Assembly: GCA_965218495.1 (NCBI GenBank)
Contig: OZ244626.1
Coordinates: 1,116,001-1,180,000 of the forward strand
Length of the DNA: 64,000 bases
Reading direction: 5' to 3'
Origin: G965218495 sp965218495
Lineage (GTDB): Bacteria; Bacteroidota; Rhodothermia; Rhodothermales; Bin80
Positions within the stretch are counted from its first letter, which is position 1. The number at the start of each line of letters is the position of its first letter. The notes under the pieces were generated by a model. The model saw nothing but the letters and a program-made list of their open reading frames with translations, was not told the DNA's origin and did not search any database. Both the position numbers and the translations under genes were made by a program. Positions 48,616-57,524 of this stretch are shown here, piece by piece.

Positions 48616-48846
48616 TCAATGACAATCCACGATCTCGACCTCGCACGGCCCGTCGTCGGTCCAAACGAAGCAGATGCGCCACTGTGCGTTGATCCGAATG
48701 CTGTGCTGCCCGGCAGCACGGTCGCCCCGCAACGCGTCCAGCAGGGTCAGCCGGCGCGCCGCTTGATCCGAGGAGCCGTTAAACGCCGCGACGCGACGCC
48801 CCTCGAAGAAACGTCTCGTTCTCCGGTCCTTGAAGCTTCGTATTAT
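48616..48846 (-). pseudogene. higB: higB toxin relic without start codon
   Basis: The minus-strand frame reads as a HigB mRNA interferase: IIRSFKDRRTRRFFEGRRVA, then SSDQAARRLTLLDALRG, SIRINAQWRICFVWTD and CEVEIVDCH. The body is intact, about 76 residues. But the place where HigB proteins start with Met-Ile reads ATA ATA (48841-48846), and no ATG, GTG or TTG exists in frame before the upstream stop. Start-codon loss fits silencing of the toxin while the antitoxin decays. Confidence 0.75.
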
Positions 48847-49053
48847 GTGATCCCAATGTAAGCCATGTTTACGGTCTCAACAAAGGCATCTCACTGCCCG
48901 GCTGCGGCCGCACCGTTGGACCCGTCCGGGGTACGCACGCCCCAAGCCATGCCGCCGAGCCCGCGACGCTGCCGGCGACCCGCAGTCGTCGCCACGCCGA
49001 TAGAATCCCGCTAGTTTCTTCGGGCACACCGCGAACCGAAACCACGTAAGCCG

Positions 49054-49524
49054 ATGGGACCAGACCCAAACACCAACACCGCGATCAACGGGAGCACCCC
49101 AGTCGGCGTGGGAGGTTGGCTCCTGGTTTACCTCTATGGTTCCATCCCCTTCCTGCTCTTCCATTCGGCGGGCCTGTCGGGATGGTTTCTCGACTATCCC
49201 CTCTGGCTGCTGGTCGCGATCTTCCTTCTCCTCGCGTCCCCACTCGCGCTCATCCTCCTGAAGTCGCCGCGAGCCCCGCGGTGGAACGTCGTCGCGCTGT
49301 GGGTCGTCGCCCTCCTGATCACGCTGCGCGCGGCCGCCGTCCCTTTCAATCTAGAGACCGACGAGCCGGCGCAGAGGAGGAGTCCCGAGGAATGGGCGGC
49401 CGCGATCGCGATCCTCGCGGTCATCGTGGTCGGGTCGCTGGCGTGGGCGACGATCTGGACGGTCTACTTCCGGCGATCGCTCCGAATACGGAACACGTTC
49501 CCTCCGCTGGCGGTCGACGCCTAG
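49054..49524 (+). CDS. DUF2569 family membrane protein
   Basis: A 156-residue inner-membrane protein with four hydrophobic segments (GGWLLVYLYGSIPFLLF, YPLWLLVAIFLLLASPLAL, VVALWVVALLITLRA, AAIAILAVIVVGSLAWATIW) and the VGGWL start typical of DUF2569. Its function is unknown. It stands alone between the higBA relic and a transposase, 62 bases before the transposase ATG. The higher GC and isolated position could indicate acquired DNA. Confidence 0.78.
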   Translation: MGPDPNTNTAINGSTPVGVGGWLLVYLYGSIPFLLFHSAGLSGWFLDYPLWLLVAIFLLLASPLALILLKSPRAPRWNVVALWVVALLITLRAAAVPFNLETDEPAQRRSPEEWAAAIAILAVIVVGSLAWATIWTVYFRRSLRIRNTFPPLAVDA

Positions 49525-49550
49525 TCCTACCTTTACCCCAAATTAGCGAC

Positions 49551-49579
49551 TTGACTTTGTAATTCGTGCCGTATAGCTT
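49551..49579 (+). promoter_or_regulatory. Candidate promoter of the DruA-Tn5 fusion gene
   Basis: TTGACT (49551-49556), 17 bases, TAGCTT (49574-49579); alternatively TATAGC with 15-base spacing. The transposase ATG follows 7 bases later, so the leader would be absent or very short. Confidence 0.35.
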
Positions 49580-49585
49580 TGCGGC

Positions 49586-51877
49586 ATGCTTACGCAGAGC
49601 CAGATTCTTCGCACGCTGCGGACCTCTGAGCCGCGGCTTTTGCGCACATTGGAAGCGCATACCGGTGAAAGCCGTACGGCCATCAGCCGCCAGGTGTGCC
49701 ATGCATTCGGCTTTCGTGATGCTCGTGGGAATCTGCAGCAGACCGGGTGTCTGAAGGCGCTCAAGACGCTGGAATCCGAGGACAGGCTGTCGTTGCCCGC
49801 GCCCAGGCGTACCATTGCAAGCGGTACGCCCCGGCTGTTGGACCGGCCGGTGCCGGAACCAGTGGAGGTGCCCGCTTCGCTCAAACAGATCAAGGGCTTG
49901 GCATTGGAGTTGGTGGAGGATGCGGCGCAGCGTGCGCGCTGGAACACCCTGATGGCAGCGGAGCATCCGCAGGGGGTGCGGCAGTTTGCGGGCGCGCAGA
50001 TAAAGTATTTGTTTCGGAGCGATCACGGGTATCTGGGCGCGATCGGTTTTGCGGCTTCCGGCCTGTATGTGGGACCGCGCGACCGGTGGATGGCTTGGAC
50101 GCACGCGCAGCGCCAGCAGCATCTGATGCGCGTAGTGGGCCTGAACCGGCTGTTGATTCGGCCAGGCGTAAAGGTCAAGAACCTGGCCAGTCATCTTCTG
50201 GGGAAGGTGCTCAAGCGGTTGCCCGTGGATTTTCAGGCACGTTACGGCTATGCTCCGTGGGTCGTTGAGACCTTCGTGGGGCCTGAGCAGCGGGGGACCT
50301 GTTTCCGTGCGGCGGGATTCCAATATGTGGGAAGGACCACCGGCCGGGGTCGCCATGCCGAGACCAAGGCGTGTACCCGGACGAAGAAGGCGGTGTTCGT
50401 CTATGATCTGGACCGCCGGTGGCGCAAGCATCTCGGGGTGGCGCACGTAGATGCGTATCCCAAACTGGAGGCTGGCGCGGGGCTGGATGCCGAGACCTGG
50501 GCGGCGCAGGAGTTTGGAGACGCACAGCTGGGGGATAAGCGGCGGACCACCCGCCTGGTCAACAGTGTCACTATATTGGCACGAGCGCCCGGCGAGTCCA
50601 TAACGGCCACCATGAAATCCGATCGTGCCGCGATACGGGGATATTATCGCTTCATAGAGAAGGCCAACGAGCGGGGAACCACGCCCGCGGATATCCTGGC
50701 GCCGCATCGCCGTCGTACGATAGAGCGGATGCGCACGGAAAAGACGGTGCTGTGCCTTCAGGACGGCACGGACATCAACTACAGCACCCGTCCTGCGTGC
50801 GAGGGCTTGGAAGTGATCGGGCGCAACCAGACCACCGCGAAAGCACGGGGGGTGCATTTGCATACGACGTTGGCGTTGAGTGCGGAGGGGTTGCCGCTGG
50901 GCGTGCTGCGCTGTGCCTACAGGACCCAAGCGGGAAAGCACGCAGCTAAGACGCAGCAATGGATCGACGGACTGCATGACCTGGCCGAGGCGGCCACACA
51001 CCTCAGCAGCAAGACCCGCGTACTCTGCGTCATGGATCGGGAAGCGGACATCTTTGCCCTGTTCGCCGCGCAGCAACAAGTGGGACGGGTGGATCTATTA
51101 GTACGGGCCAAGGCGAATCGGAGACTGGGAAGAAAGGGTCCGTTGTTGTTTGAGTTCATGCGCCAGGGGGCGCCCAAAGGTACCATTGAGGTAGCGATAC
51201 AGCGGCTGAGCCGTCGCGAGAAGTCGGGCCGTGTCAAGCATAAGGGCCGTGCGGGCCGCATCGCACAGATGGAGGTACGCTACCGTACGGTCATGCTTCC
51301 GCCCACCCGTGGACAGCAGGGCGGCCCGGTGAAGGTCACCGCCATACATGTTGGAGAGGCGGACCCGCCAGAAGGACAGAAAGCGATTCAGTGGTACCTG
51401 CTCACGACAAGGGAGGTGACCTCGGTGGCACAGGCCGTAACAATGGTCGACTATTACATGTTACGCTGGCGTGTGGAAGACGGCTTCCGGATTCTCAAGA
51501 GTGTGTGCAAGGTGCAGGAGTTGCGCTTGCAGAAGGCCGATAGTCTTCACCTGGCCATCACCATCAACATGGTGATGGCGTGGCGCCTGCACTTGATGAC
51601 GTTACTGGGTCGACAGGACCCGGAAGCACCAGCCGAGATCCTGTTTACAGATATTGAGCTGTGCGTGCTACGAGAATACGCCGAAGGATTCAACCTGGCG
51701 TCTCCCGATGATCTGGCTGCAGCCATTCTGCTGGTGGCGCTGATGGGAGGATACATGAATCGGAAAAGCGATCCGCCGCCTGGCGCCAAAATCATGTCGC
51801 GCGGCTACATCCGGTTGGAGACCGGGGCGGTACTGTTCTCCCTGCTTCAGAAGAAGTACGGACTGTGGCCGCCATAG
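49586..51877 (+). CDS. DruA-like (DUF4338) domain fused to Tn5-type transposase
   Basis: A 763-residue protein with two parts. Residues 1-300 read as a complete DUF4338/DruA-like protein: a helical N-terminus (TAISRQVCHAFGFRDARGNL), then AGAQIKYLFRSDHGYLGAIG, LYVGPRDRWMAWT, KNLASHLLGKVLKRLP, YAPWVVETFV and GTCFRAAGFQYVGRT. Residues about 305-763 are a Tn5-like IS4-superfamily transposase: WAAQEFGDAQLGDKRRTTRL at the start, Asp in LQDGTDINY (about 392), Asp in VMDREADIF (about 483), and a full Y-2-R-3-E-6-K motif in YMLRWRVEDGFRILK (Glu about 629). DruA is part of the Druantia anti-phage systems; free DUF4338 proteins are often near mobile genes. Here it may help the transposase recognise DNA. 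The gene looks intact. Confidence 0.88.
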   Translation: MLTQSQILRTLRTSEPRLLRTLEAHTGESRTAISRQVCHAFGFRDARGNLQQTGCLKALKTLESEDRLSLPAPRRTIASGTPRLLDRPVPEPVEVPASLKQIKGLALELVEDAAQRARWNTLMAAEHPQGVRQFAGAQIKYLFRSDHGYLGAIGFAASGLYVGPRDRWMAWTHAQRQQHLMRVVGLNRLLIRPGVKVKNLASHLLGKVLKRLPVDFQARYGYAPWVVETFVGPEQRGTCFRAAGFQYVGRTTGRGRHAETKACTRTKKAVFVYDLDRRWRKHLGVAHVDAYPKLEAGAGLDAETWAAQEFGDAQLGDKRRTTRLVNSVTILARAPGESITATMKSDRAAIRGYYRFIEKANERGTTPADILAPHRRRTIERMRTEKTVLCLQDGTDINYSTRPACEGLEVIGRNQTTAKARGVHLHTTLALSAEGLPLGVLRCAYRTQAGKHAAKTQQWIDGLHDLAEAATHLSSKTRVLCVMDREADIFALFAAQQQVGRVDLLVRAKANRRLGRKGPLLFEFMRQGAPKGTIEVAIQRLSRREKSGRVKHKGRAGRIAQMEVRYRTVMLPPTRGQQGGPVKVTAIHVGEADPPEGQKAIQWYLLTTREVTSVAQAVTMVDYYMLRWRVEDGFRILKSVCKVQELRLQKADSLHLAITINMVMAWRLHLMTLLGRQDPEAPAEILFTDIELCVLREYAEGFNLASPDDLAAAILLVALMGGYMNRKSDPPPGAKIMSRGYIRLETGAVLFSLLQKKYGLWPP

Positions 51878-52753
51878 GGTGTTTAGAAAGAAGAGAGAAG
51901 GCCCACCACAAAGCTCGCCATGGAGGGCTATTGATCAGGACCGCTATTTGTGACGATGCCGCAAAAGCATCGGCAGGATAGGTGCGTGCCTGTGAAGCAT
52001 GCACGCGCACGACGCAGCTCCTGCCATTGCTGCGCCTGCCAATCCAAGCCTCTTCACCCCCAAATCAACGCCCTTGGTCGGGCATTACAGCCGTGTTAGT
52101 TGCACTATCTACACGGACCAACCGCCGCGCGAAAGGCTGGCTTCCGTGCAATCGGCCGTGAGGCCACCTTGTCAAGCCGGAAATGTTGCCGAGGGGTAGG
52201 GCTAGTGCCTCGCCGACCGGCGCTGCATGGCATGCCGGATATGGTGACCGCGCCATGAAACGCGCAAGTGCGCCGCAGCCGAGCCACAAGCGCGTGCTTA
52301 CGAGATCCACCATTCTGCTGCCGTTGTACGAGACTTGACAGCCTCAGTGCCGATTCTAATCCGCCTCCACTTCGTACTTGCAGCGCAAGGGCTGGGAAGT
52401 GCACACTCTGCTTTTGTCACCATGGCACGGACAGTCTGAGACGCTTTTTGGATCAACACGTTACGCACGACGATTGAGGCTGCATCATGGTCACGCTTTG
52501 GCGCTTGCAGACACCAAACTGCTCCAGTTCAAACGCCCCGCCGACGGCCACAGTGATGCCTGGAATTTAATCCACATTCGACAGTAGCGCCCGGCATCAC
52601 CGGCTTGCAGTGACGTGACCGGCGCGCTGTGGGAGGCCGCAGGGCAGGGAACGGGAAGATGCAATCAGCTGTGCCCGTGCCGGTTGCACTGGTCGCAACA
52701 ATGACCGAATTGCTGTATGTTTGACGGTCGAGACTGATATACCGGTTAGGATC
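51878..52753. other. Stretch without recognisable genes
   Basis: About 0.9 kb between the fusion transposase and the PyrE-like gene. No supportable coding sequence on either strand and no clear transposon end was found. Confidence 0.45.
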
Positions 52754-53419
52754 ATGGGCGAGTCTATATTCTTCAGCCAGCAGATTGCTATCGAGCTGCT
52801 CCGCATTAAAGCGGTGGTCATTTCCCCGATGAAGCCGTTTGTCTTGTCTTCCGACATGCGATGTCCCATGTACTGCGACAACCGCCTCACGCTGTCGTAT
52901 CCCTACTTGCGAACCATGATCACGGATGCCTTTGAGCAGGAGATTCGAAGGCGAGACTTGATTCCGGACACCATTGTAGCAGTAGCGACAGCGGGAATTG
53001 CGCACGGGGCCTTTCTGGCTCAACGCTTGGGTGTGCCCATGGTGTACGTGCGATCAAAGTACAAGACCTACGGTCGTCAGAAGCAGATCGAAGGGGTTCT
53101 GAAGCCCGGACAGCGGACAATTGTGATCGAGGATCTGGTCTTGTCGGGCGAGTCGTCGCTGCGTGTTGTCGACGTGGTGCACGAAGCCACGGGTCGCCTG
53201 CCGGATGCGGTTTTCAGCATATTCACCTACGACATTCCAGGAGTAAGAGAAAAATTCACCAAGGCTGGAGCGCCATTGGTAACCATTTCCGACCTAGGCG
53301 TACTGCTGTACGGCGCGCTAGCATTCAATCTCCTAACTGAATCAGAGTTGGACGCCCTGCGGAAATTCCAGAAGGACCCCCACGCGTGGAGTGACAGGTA
53401 CAAGGCCGCAGCCTCATAA
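52754..53419 (+). CDS. pyrE: Orotate phosphoribosyltransferase-like protein
   Basis: About 221 residues from ATG 52754 (MGESIFFSQQIAIELLRIKA); the frame extends upstream without homology. It is a type I phosphoribosyltransferase: VAVATAGIAHGAFLA, VYVRSKYKTYGRQKQIEG and the PRPP loop TIVIEDLVLSGESSL. It matches PyrE, which makes orotidine 5'-phosphate from orotate and PRPP in pyrimidine synthesis, including the N-terminal FVLSSDMRCPMYCDNR block. The PRPP loop has Ser-Gly where Thr-Gly is usual (LSGES), a common tolerated change. It stands alone between mobile elements. No Shine-Dalgarno. Confidence 0.85.
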   Translation: MGESIFFSQQIAIELLRIKAVVISPMKPFVLSSDMRCPMYCDNRLTLSYPYLRTMITDAFEQEIRRRDLIPDTIVAVATAGIAHGAFLAQRLGVPMVYVRSKYKTYGRQKQIEGVLKPGQRTIVIEDLVLSGESSLRVVDVVHEATGRLPDAVFSIFTYDIPGVREKFTKAGAPLVTISDLGVLLYGALAFNLLTESELDALRKFQKDPHAWSDRYKAAAS

Positions 53420-53782
53420 CTCCCGCAGCAAGTGCGGCTGGTTCTGAGCTGATTTAAAGGCAGTCAGTTGGAGCACGCCCTGGCTATTCTGTCGTGCGCG
53501 CCGAATCAATGAAGTGCGACACTTGGTCTGTGGATGACCAGACCCGAGCGTGGGCATGCGCGCAAAGACTGGCGCAAAGATCCGTCTTGAGTTACAAAGC
53601 CGCTAGCAGCCCTGCATTGTATTCCGTGCTGAGCGTGAGCTATACCTGGTGCAGCCGGCCCTCTGTGCCAATAAGAAGTGAGACAGTTCAATACATTAAT
53701 AGTGTAGCCGCGTTGGGGTTTAAGCGGCAGGGCTGGTCAGGCGATTTTGCTTAACCAATCCATCATTTTCCCCTATTCAATC

Positions 53783-54184
53783 ATGGAATCCGATTACCCT
53801 TCCAACACGACCGGTACTGCAGAGGTCCCGCCGTCTGAGGTGGTGCCCAGGGCCAAGCGCCGCAGGTTCACTGCCAGTTACAAGATGCGCATTCTGCACG
53901 AGGCCGAACTCTGCAGTAAGCCTGGAGAGGTCGGTGCGCTTTTGCGTCGGGAAGGCCTTTATTCGTCTCATCTGGCCCAATGGCGCAAGCAGCGCGAATA
54001 TGGAGCGCTTTATGGTTCGACCAAGTCCGGGAAGGAACTTCTGGCCAAGGACGAGGAGATTCGGCGGCTGCGCCAGGCGCTCAGTCAGTCCCGGCAGCAG
54101 CTTCAGAAGGCCGAGGCCATCATAGAGGTCCAAAAAAAAGTCTGCACGCTCTTTGGCATCAGCAGCGAGAGCGAGGCCGAGTAG
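53783..54184 (+). CDS. IS3 transposase OrfA (helix-turn-helix)
   Basis: A 133-residue DNA-binding subunit from ATG 53783. It has the Tnp_8-type helix-turn-helix (FTASYKMRILHEAELCSK, EGLYSSHLAQWRKQRE) and a leucine-zipper-like coiled coil (LLAKDEEIRRLRQALSQS, RQQLQKAEAIIEVQKK). OrfA binds the element ends. It ends two bases before the orfB ATG, so translation is by restart rather than by the programmed frameshift of many IS3 elements. Confidence 0.88.
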   Translation: MESDYPSNTTGTAEVPPSEVVPRAKRRRFTASYKMRILHEAELCSKPGEVGALLRREGLYSSHLAQWRKQREYGALYGSTKSGKELLAKDEEIRRLRQALSQSRQQLQKAEAIIEVQKKVCTLFGISSESEAE

Positions 54185-54186
54185 CA

Positions 54187-55257
54187 ATGAGGGAGATGGT
54201 CAAGGCATTGCGTCCGATTCTGGGTACGGTGGTGGCCTGCCGCCATGTGGGGATCTCTCGCGCCTCCTATTACAGGAGTCAGCGTGCGGCGCAGCAGCAG
54301 CCGAAGCGGCGTCGCCAGAGCAGCCGACGGTTGTCGGAAGCTCGCCGTGCGGAGATTCGTGCGATATTGAACGCAAAGCGTTTTGTGGACCTGCCGCCAC
54401 GCCAGATATGGGCCACGCTCCTGGATGAAGGCACCTACCTGTGCCACTGGCGCACCATGTACCGTATCCTTAGTGAAAACAAGGAGATACGCGAGCGCAG
54501 GAATCAGCGCGTACATCCTCCGTACACGAAGCCGGAGCTGTTGGCCCAAGCCCCGAACGAGCTTTGGACGTGGGACATCACCACGCTTCGGGGCCCGGTC
54601 AAGGGCCTGCACTTCAAGCTCTACGTGCTACTGGATGTCTTCAGCCGCTACGTGGTGGGATGGACCCTTGCCTCGTTTGAGTCTGCCGCGCTGGCCAAGG
54701 ATCTCGTCCTGGCCACATGCGCGCGTCAAAACGTCAGAAGAGACCAGCTGGTGCTCCATTCGGATCGCGGCCCGGTCATGACAAGCAAGACGTATGTGCA
54801 GCTGTTGGCAGAGCTGGGAGTGGAAGGTTCCTACAGCCGTCCGTATCGCTCGAACGACAATCCCTATTCGGAGGCGCACTTCCGCACGGCGAAGTACCAC
54901 CGGACGTACGAGGTGCGCTTCGGCTCCCTGGAGGACGCCCGGAGCTGGGCGCGGCAGTTCTTCCATTGGTACAACAACGAATTCTACCACACGGGGATTG
55001 CGCTGATGCATCCCTCGACGATCCACTACGGCAAGACGCGCGAGGTATGGAAGGCGCGACAGCGCGTCATGCAGGAAGCCTATACGCGAGAACCGGAGCG
55101 GTTCATTCGGGGGACTCCCAAGGTACCCATGCCACCGCGGAAGGTGTGGATCAACCCGCCAGACGATCCCCAGGCTGCAGTGAAGCTCGTAGCCAAGAGC
55201 AACGGCCGCCAATCCCGCAACTTCCTAGCCACACACGACCAGTTACTGCCAGCATGA
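54187..55257 (+). CDS. IS3 transposase OrfB (DDE integrase)
   Basis: A 356-residue catalytic subunit from ATG 54187 (MREMVKALRPILG). The rve integrase core holds the DDE triad: TWDITTLRG, LHSDRGPVM and NPYSEAHFRTAKYH, with Lys seven residues after the Glu. A longer frame starts at 53980 but overlaps orfA. The protein is full length, so the element may be active. Confidence 0.9.
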   Translation: MREMVKALRPILGTVVACRHVGISRASYYRSQRAAQQQPKRRRQSSRRLSEARRAEIRAILNAKRFVDLPPRQIWATLLDEGTYLCHWRTMYRILSENKEIRERRNQRVHPPYTKPELLAQAPNELWTWDITTLRGPVKGLHFKLYVLLDVFSRYVVGWTLASFESAALAKDLVLATCARQNVRRDQLVLHSDRGPVMTSKTYVQLLAELGVEGSYSRPYRSNDNPYSEAHFRTAKYHRTYEVRFGSLEDARSWARQFFHWYNNEFYHTGIALMHPSTIHYGKTREVWKARQRVMQEAYTREPERFIRGTPKVPMPPRKVWINPPDDPQAAVKLVAKSNGRQSRNFLATHDQLLPA

Positions 55258-55604
55258 GTTCCATCCGCTACACTAATTCCGAGGCGAACTTGTCTCATTT
55301 TTGTTGGCACATACCGCGGGCGCCTGGAAGAATCTGAGTTTTTATGCTTATGTGAGGATCCATTTAGCGAAAGGCTCAGCCAGAATAATGTCCCCTGCGA
55401 ACAACCTGGCCGCCTGGACCACTACGGTTAATTGCGCAAGCGCTTGGCGCCTAACGGCCGACGCTGTCTATGCGATATCAGGCGCGATAGACTGCGTTTT
55501 TGACGCTGCAGGTCCCAACCGCTCCACGCGCGCCCACCTCTCGCTGGATATAGCTGCGGGCTCGCCCAGACTCAGAATCCCGCGTAGACTGGAGGATGTC
55601 CTTG

Positions 55605-56513
55605 CTATAGGCCGAGCTCATCTCGTTCCGGTGTGATCCATTGGTAACCGAACGATTCCAGTACCGGTGCCGCAGTTTCCGGCGGCATGTTGCACTCCAT
55701 GCCGTGTGCCAACTCTCGCGCCTCACTTGGCGCAAACGGTTCGCCGAAACGCTCCTCTAACAGCCGGCGCGAAACATCGGGCGCGATGCTACTGCTTTTG
55801 GCGTATTCGTGTCCATCCGTCACGACGAGGCCTGACCGCCGCGCCTCTAAACGAAGCCCATGGTGGTCCAGCCTTTCGATCAAGTCATTCCAGCTTGTTG
55901 CCTCTGCAAAGTCAAGCTCAGCCACGCGCCGGACAACCACCTGAAACGGCAAGTCCTGGTCACGGCAAAGCGCTTTGTGTGCTCCCTTGCTGAGCGACTG
56001 GCTTCGATCTGGTGCCTCTTGTCCAGGCAGCTGAAAATAGTGGCCAGGCACCTCGCGAAAGCCATAGCGCCGCTCCGCATGGCGCAAAACGGCCTCAATG
56101 CGGCCATAGTGCCAGCCGAGCTTTTGCACCCTGCGCGTGTCTGGATGCACAAGGTTGGCCATGACGTGGACGTGCTTGTAGGCCTCGTCGGCATGCGCAA
56201 CGTAGACGGCCTGGTGGTCAGAAAGTGACAGCGTTTGCACCACCTCATCCGCCACCGCGGTCATATGCCACCGGGCGGGCTCGTCCTCCGGCGCCCAGGA
56301 GACTGACACGTGGTACACCGGCTTTTGCACGCGTTCGTTGCCACGCGAAACGACGGTCATCTCCCAGGCCATCTGCTGCAGGCTCCCCGTACACACCACG
56401 TTGCGAGACTCCGTCCACGCAACCCTGCGCAGGTCGGGCCGTTGCGACTTCGAACGCTCCAGGTAGCGTGCCAGCGACTTGAAACAGCTGGCCTTGTGAC
56501 TCTGGGCAATCAC
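55605..56513 (-). CDS. Relaxase, MobP type
   Basis: A 302-residue relaxase/mobilisation nuclease. The N-terminal relaxase domain has the MOBP pattern: VYHVSVSWAPEDEPARW, DHQAVYVAHADE and KHVHVMANLVHPDTRRV with the metal-binding His cluster. Relaxases nick the transfer origin and lead the strand into the recipient. The catalytic Tyr should lie in the N-terminal segment (LARYLERSK is a candidate). It is shorter than many relaxases and ends about 300 bases from the IS3 element; the C-terminal tail may have been lost. Its ATG overlaps the mobC stop by four bases. Confidence 0.83.
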   Translation of the reverse strand: MIAQSHKASCFKSLARYLERSKSQRPDLRRVAWTESRNVVCTGSLQQMAWEMTVVSRGNERVQKPVYHVSVSWAPEDEPARWHMTAVADEVVQTLSLSDHQAVYVAHADEAYKHVHVMANLVHPDTRRVQKLGWHYGRIEAVLRHAERRYGFREVPGHYFQLPGQEAPDRSQSLSKGAHKALCRDQDLPFQVVVRRVAELDFAEATSWNDLIERLDHHGLRLEARRSGLVVTDGHEYAKSSSIAPDVSRRLLEERFGEPFAPSEARELAHGMECNMPPETAAPVLESFGYQWITPERDELGL

Positions 56514-56806
56514 ACTTCCAGCTGCCCTGCTTCGGCAACAGCGCCGCGTAACAGGGCCATTAGCTCCGGATGCTCTTGAATGCCCTCCATCCGTTCAAGC
56601 TTGCGGATCAGCTCAAGCAGCGTCCGAATAAACTCTTCTTTGGCCTTGAGCCCCAAGTCCCTATTCAGAGCTGCGGCGCGCAGGTATGCGGATCGGGTAA
56701 AGCCGGTTTGCTTGGCGATGAGCGCCACGCTTTCGTACTCGGTGTCCGAAAAAGCTACGGTAATTCTGTGGCGGCGGCGAGACGACTGCAATGTCGTTTT
56801 ATCCAT
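56510..56806 (-). CDS. MobC-like relaxosome protein
   Basis: About 98 residues from ATG 56806 (MDKTTLQSSR); the frame opens slightly earlier. A basic N-terminus is followed by a ribbon-helix-helix-like DNA-binding part (ITVAFSDTEYESVALIAKQT, FTRSAYLRAAALNR) and helices at the C-terminus. MobC-type proteins help relaxases open the transfer origin. The coupling with the relaxase gene (ATGA overlap) supports the call. Together they mark a mobilisable element or plasmid remnant. Confidence 0.75.
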   Translation of the reverse strand: MDKTTLQSSRRRHRITVAFSDTEYESVALIAKQTGFTRSAYLRAAALNRDLGLKAKEEFIRTLLELIRKLERMEGIQEHPELMALLRGAVAEAGQLEV

Positions 56807-57524
56807 GGCGGCTAGTGGTGGGCTGGCCACTCCTACGTGCGATCAGGGCCGTCCGGGAGTCAAGCGATTCTACGATTCTGGCAAAACGCGTATAAGCACT
56901 GCAGCATTGTGGCCCCATGAGTGTATCTATAGTAGTCAGTGCTGCTGATCCAATCCAAGCGCACATCATCAGCCATGCAAAGAATGGTTAGGGTAGCAAA
57001 CTCCTTGCAACCAATGCCTCGGGCTTTGGTGGGGGAGAGTTCAACTCCTAGTGCGTGGTTCTGCCAAAGCGTGCGGCGCCTGGCCGCAGGTGTTACCGTA
57101 CACATGCTATGCGGTAGCAGGGCATGTACCAAGCCGCTTCGTCGGCGTACAGCGTGGCTTGGATCTCGGATCAGCCTGAGCCGCCTGTCAGCCTTTGATG
57201 ACTGGCGCCAGCGTATATTCCTGCACCAGTGCGGATAAATCGCTTTTGGGGCACGCCACCCGCTGGGGCCTGTCGGAAGGGGTCAGGCATGCGCGCTTGG
57301 ATCACGTATAATGAATTAATGCGACATCGCATCTTGGATATGGAGCCATGGGTGCTCATTCTGTGCTCCGTCCAACCTCTTGGCCGATCGGTTTCGGGTA
57401 CCCCGAGCCGGGTGCGCCTTGCGCGCGCAGTCAATACGCCCGGACAGCGCATGCACCCCGGTGATTTTGTCTCGCCGAATACAACAGCGGCCTTCTGTAG
57501 GAGCTGTACTGAAAGGCCGCGGCC
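56807..57524. other. Divergent intergenic region, candidate oriT
   Basis: About 0.7 kb between mobC (minus) and the DprA-like gene (plus), without supportable genes. The inverted pair AGCACTG (56895-56901) and CAGTGCT (56937-56943) lies 90 bases before mobC, a usual place for an oriT. A TATAAT box at 57307-57312 could belong to the DprA-like gene promoter, but no good -35 box is seen. Confidence 0.35.

Larger units (their letters stand above)
53664..55311 (+). mobile_element. IS3-family insertion sequence, complete with ends
   Basis: Ends are visible: TGTGCCAATAAGAAGTGAGA at 53664 and, on the opposite strand ending at 55311, TGTGCCAACAAAAATGAGAC, alike at most positions. The element is about 1.65 kb and begins with TG and ends with CA. 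It holds orfA and orfB. No matching short target duplication is seen (flanks CTC and TAC), so one flank may have been rearranged. Confidence 0.8.

Noticed and set aside
49421..51079. A 552-codon open frame on the minus strand
   Set aside because: It lies opposite the DruA-Tn5 fusion gene, which has all the recognisable motifs.
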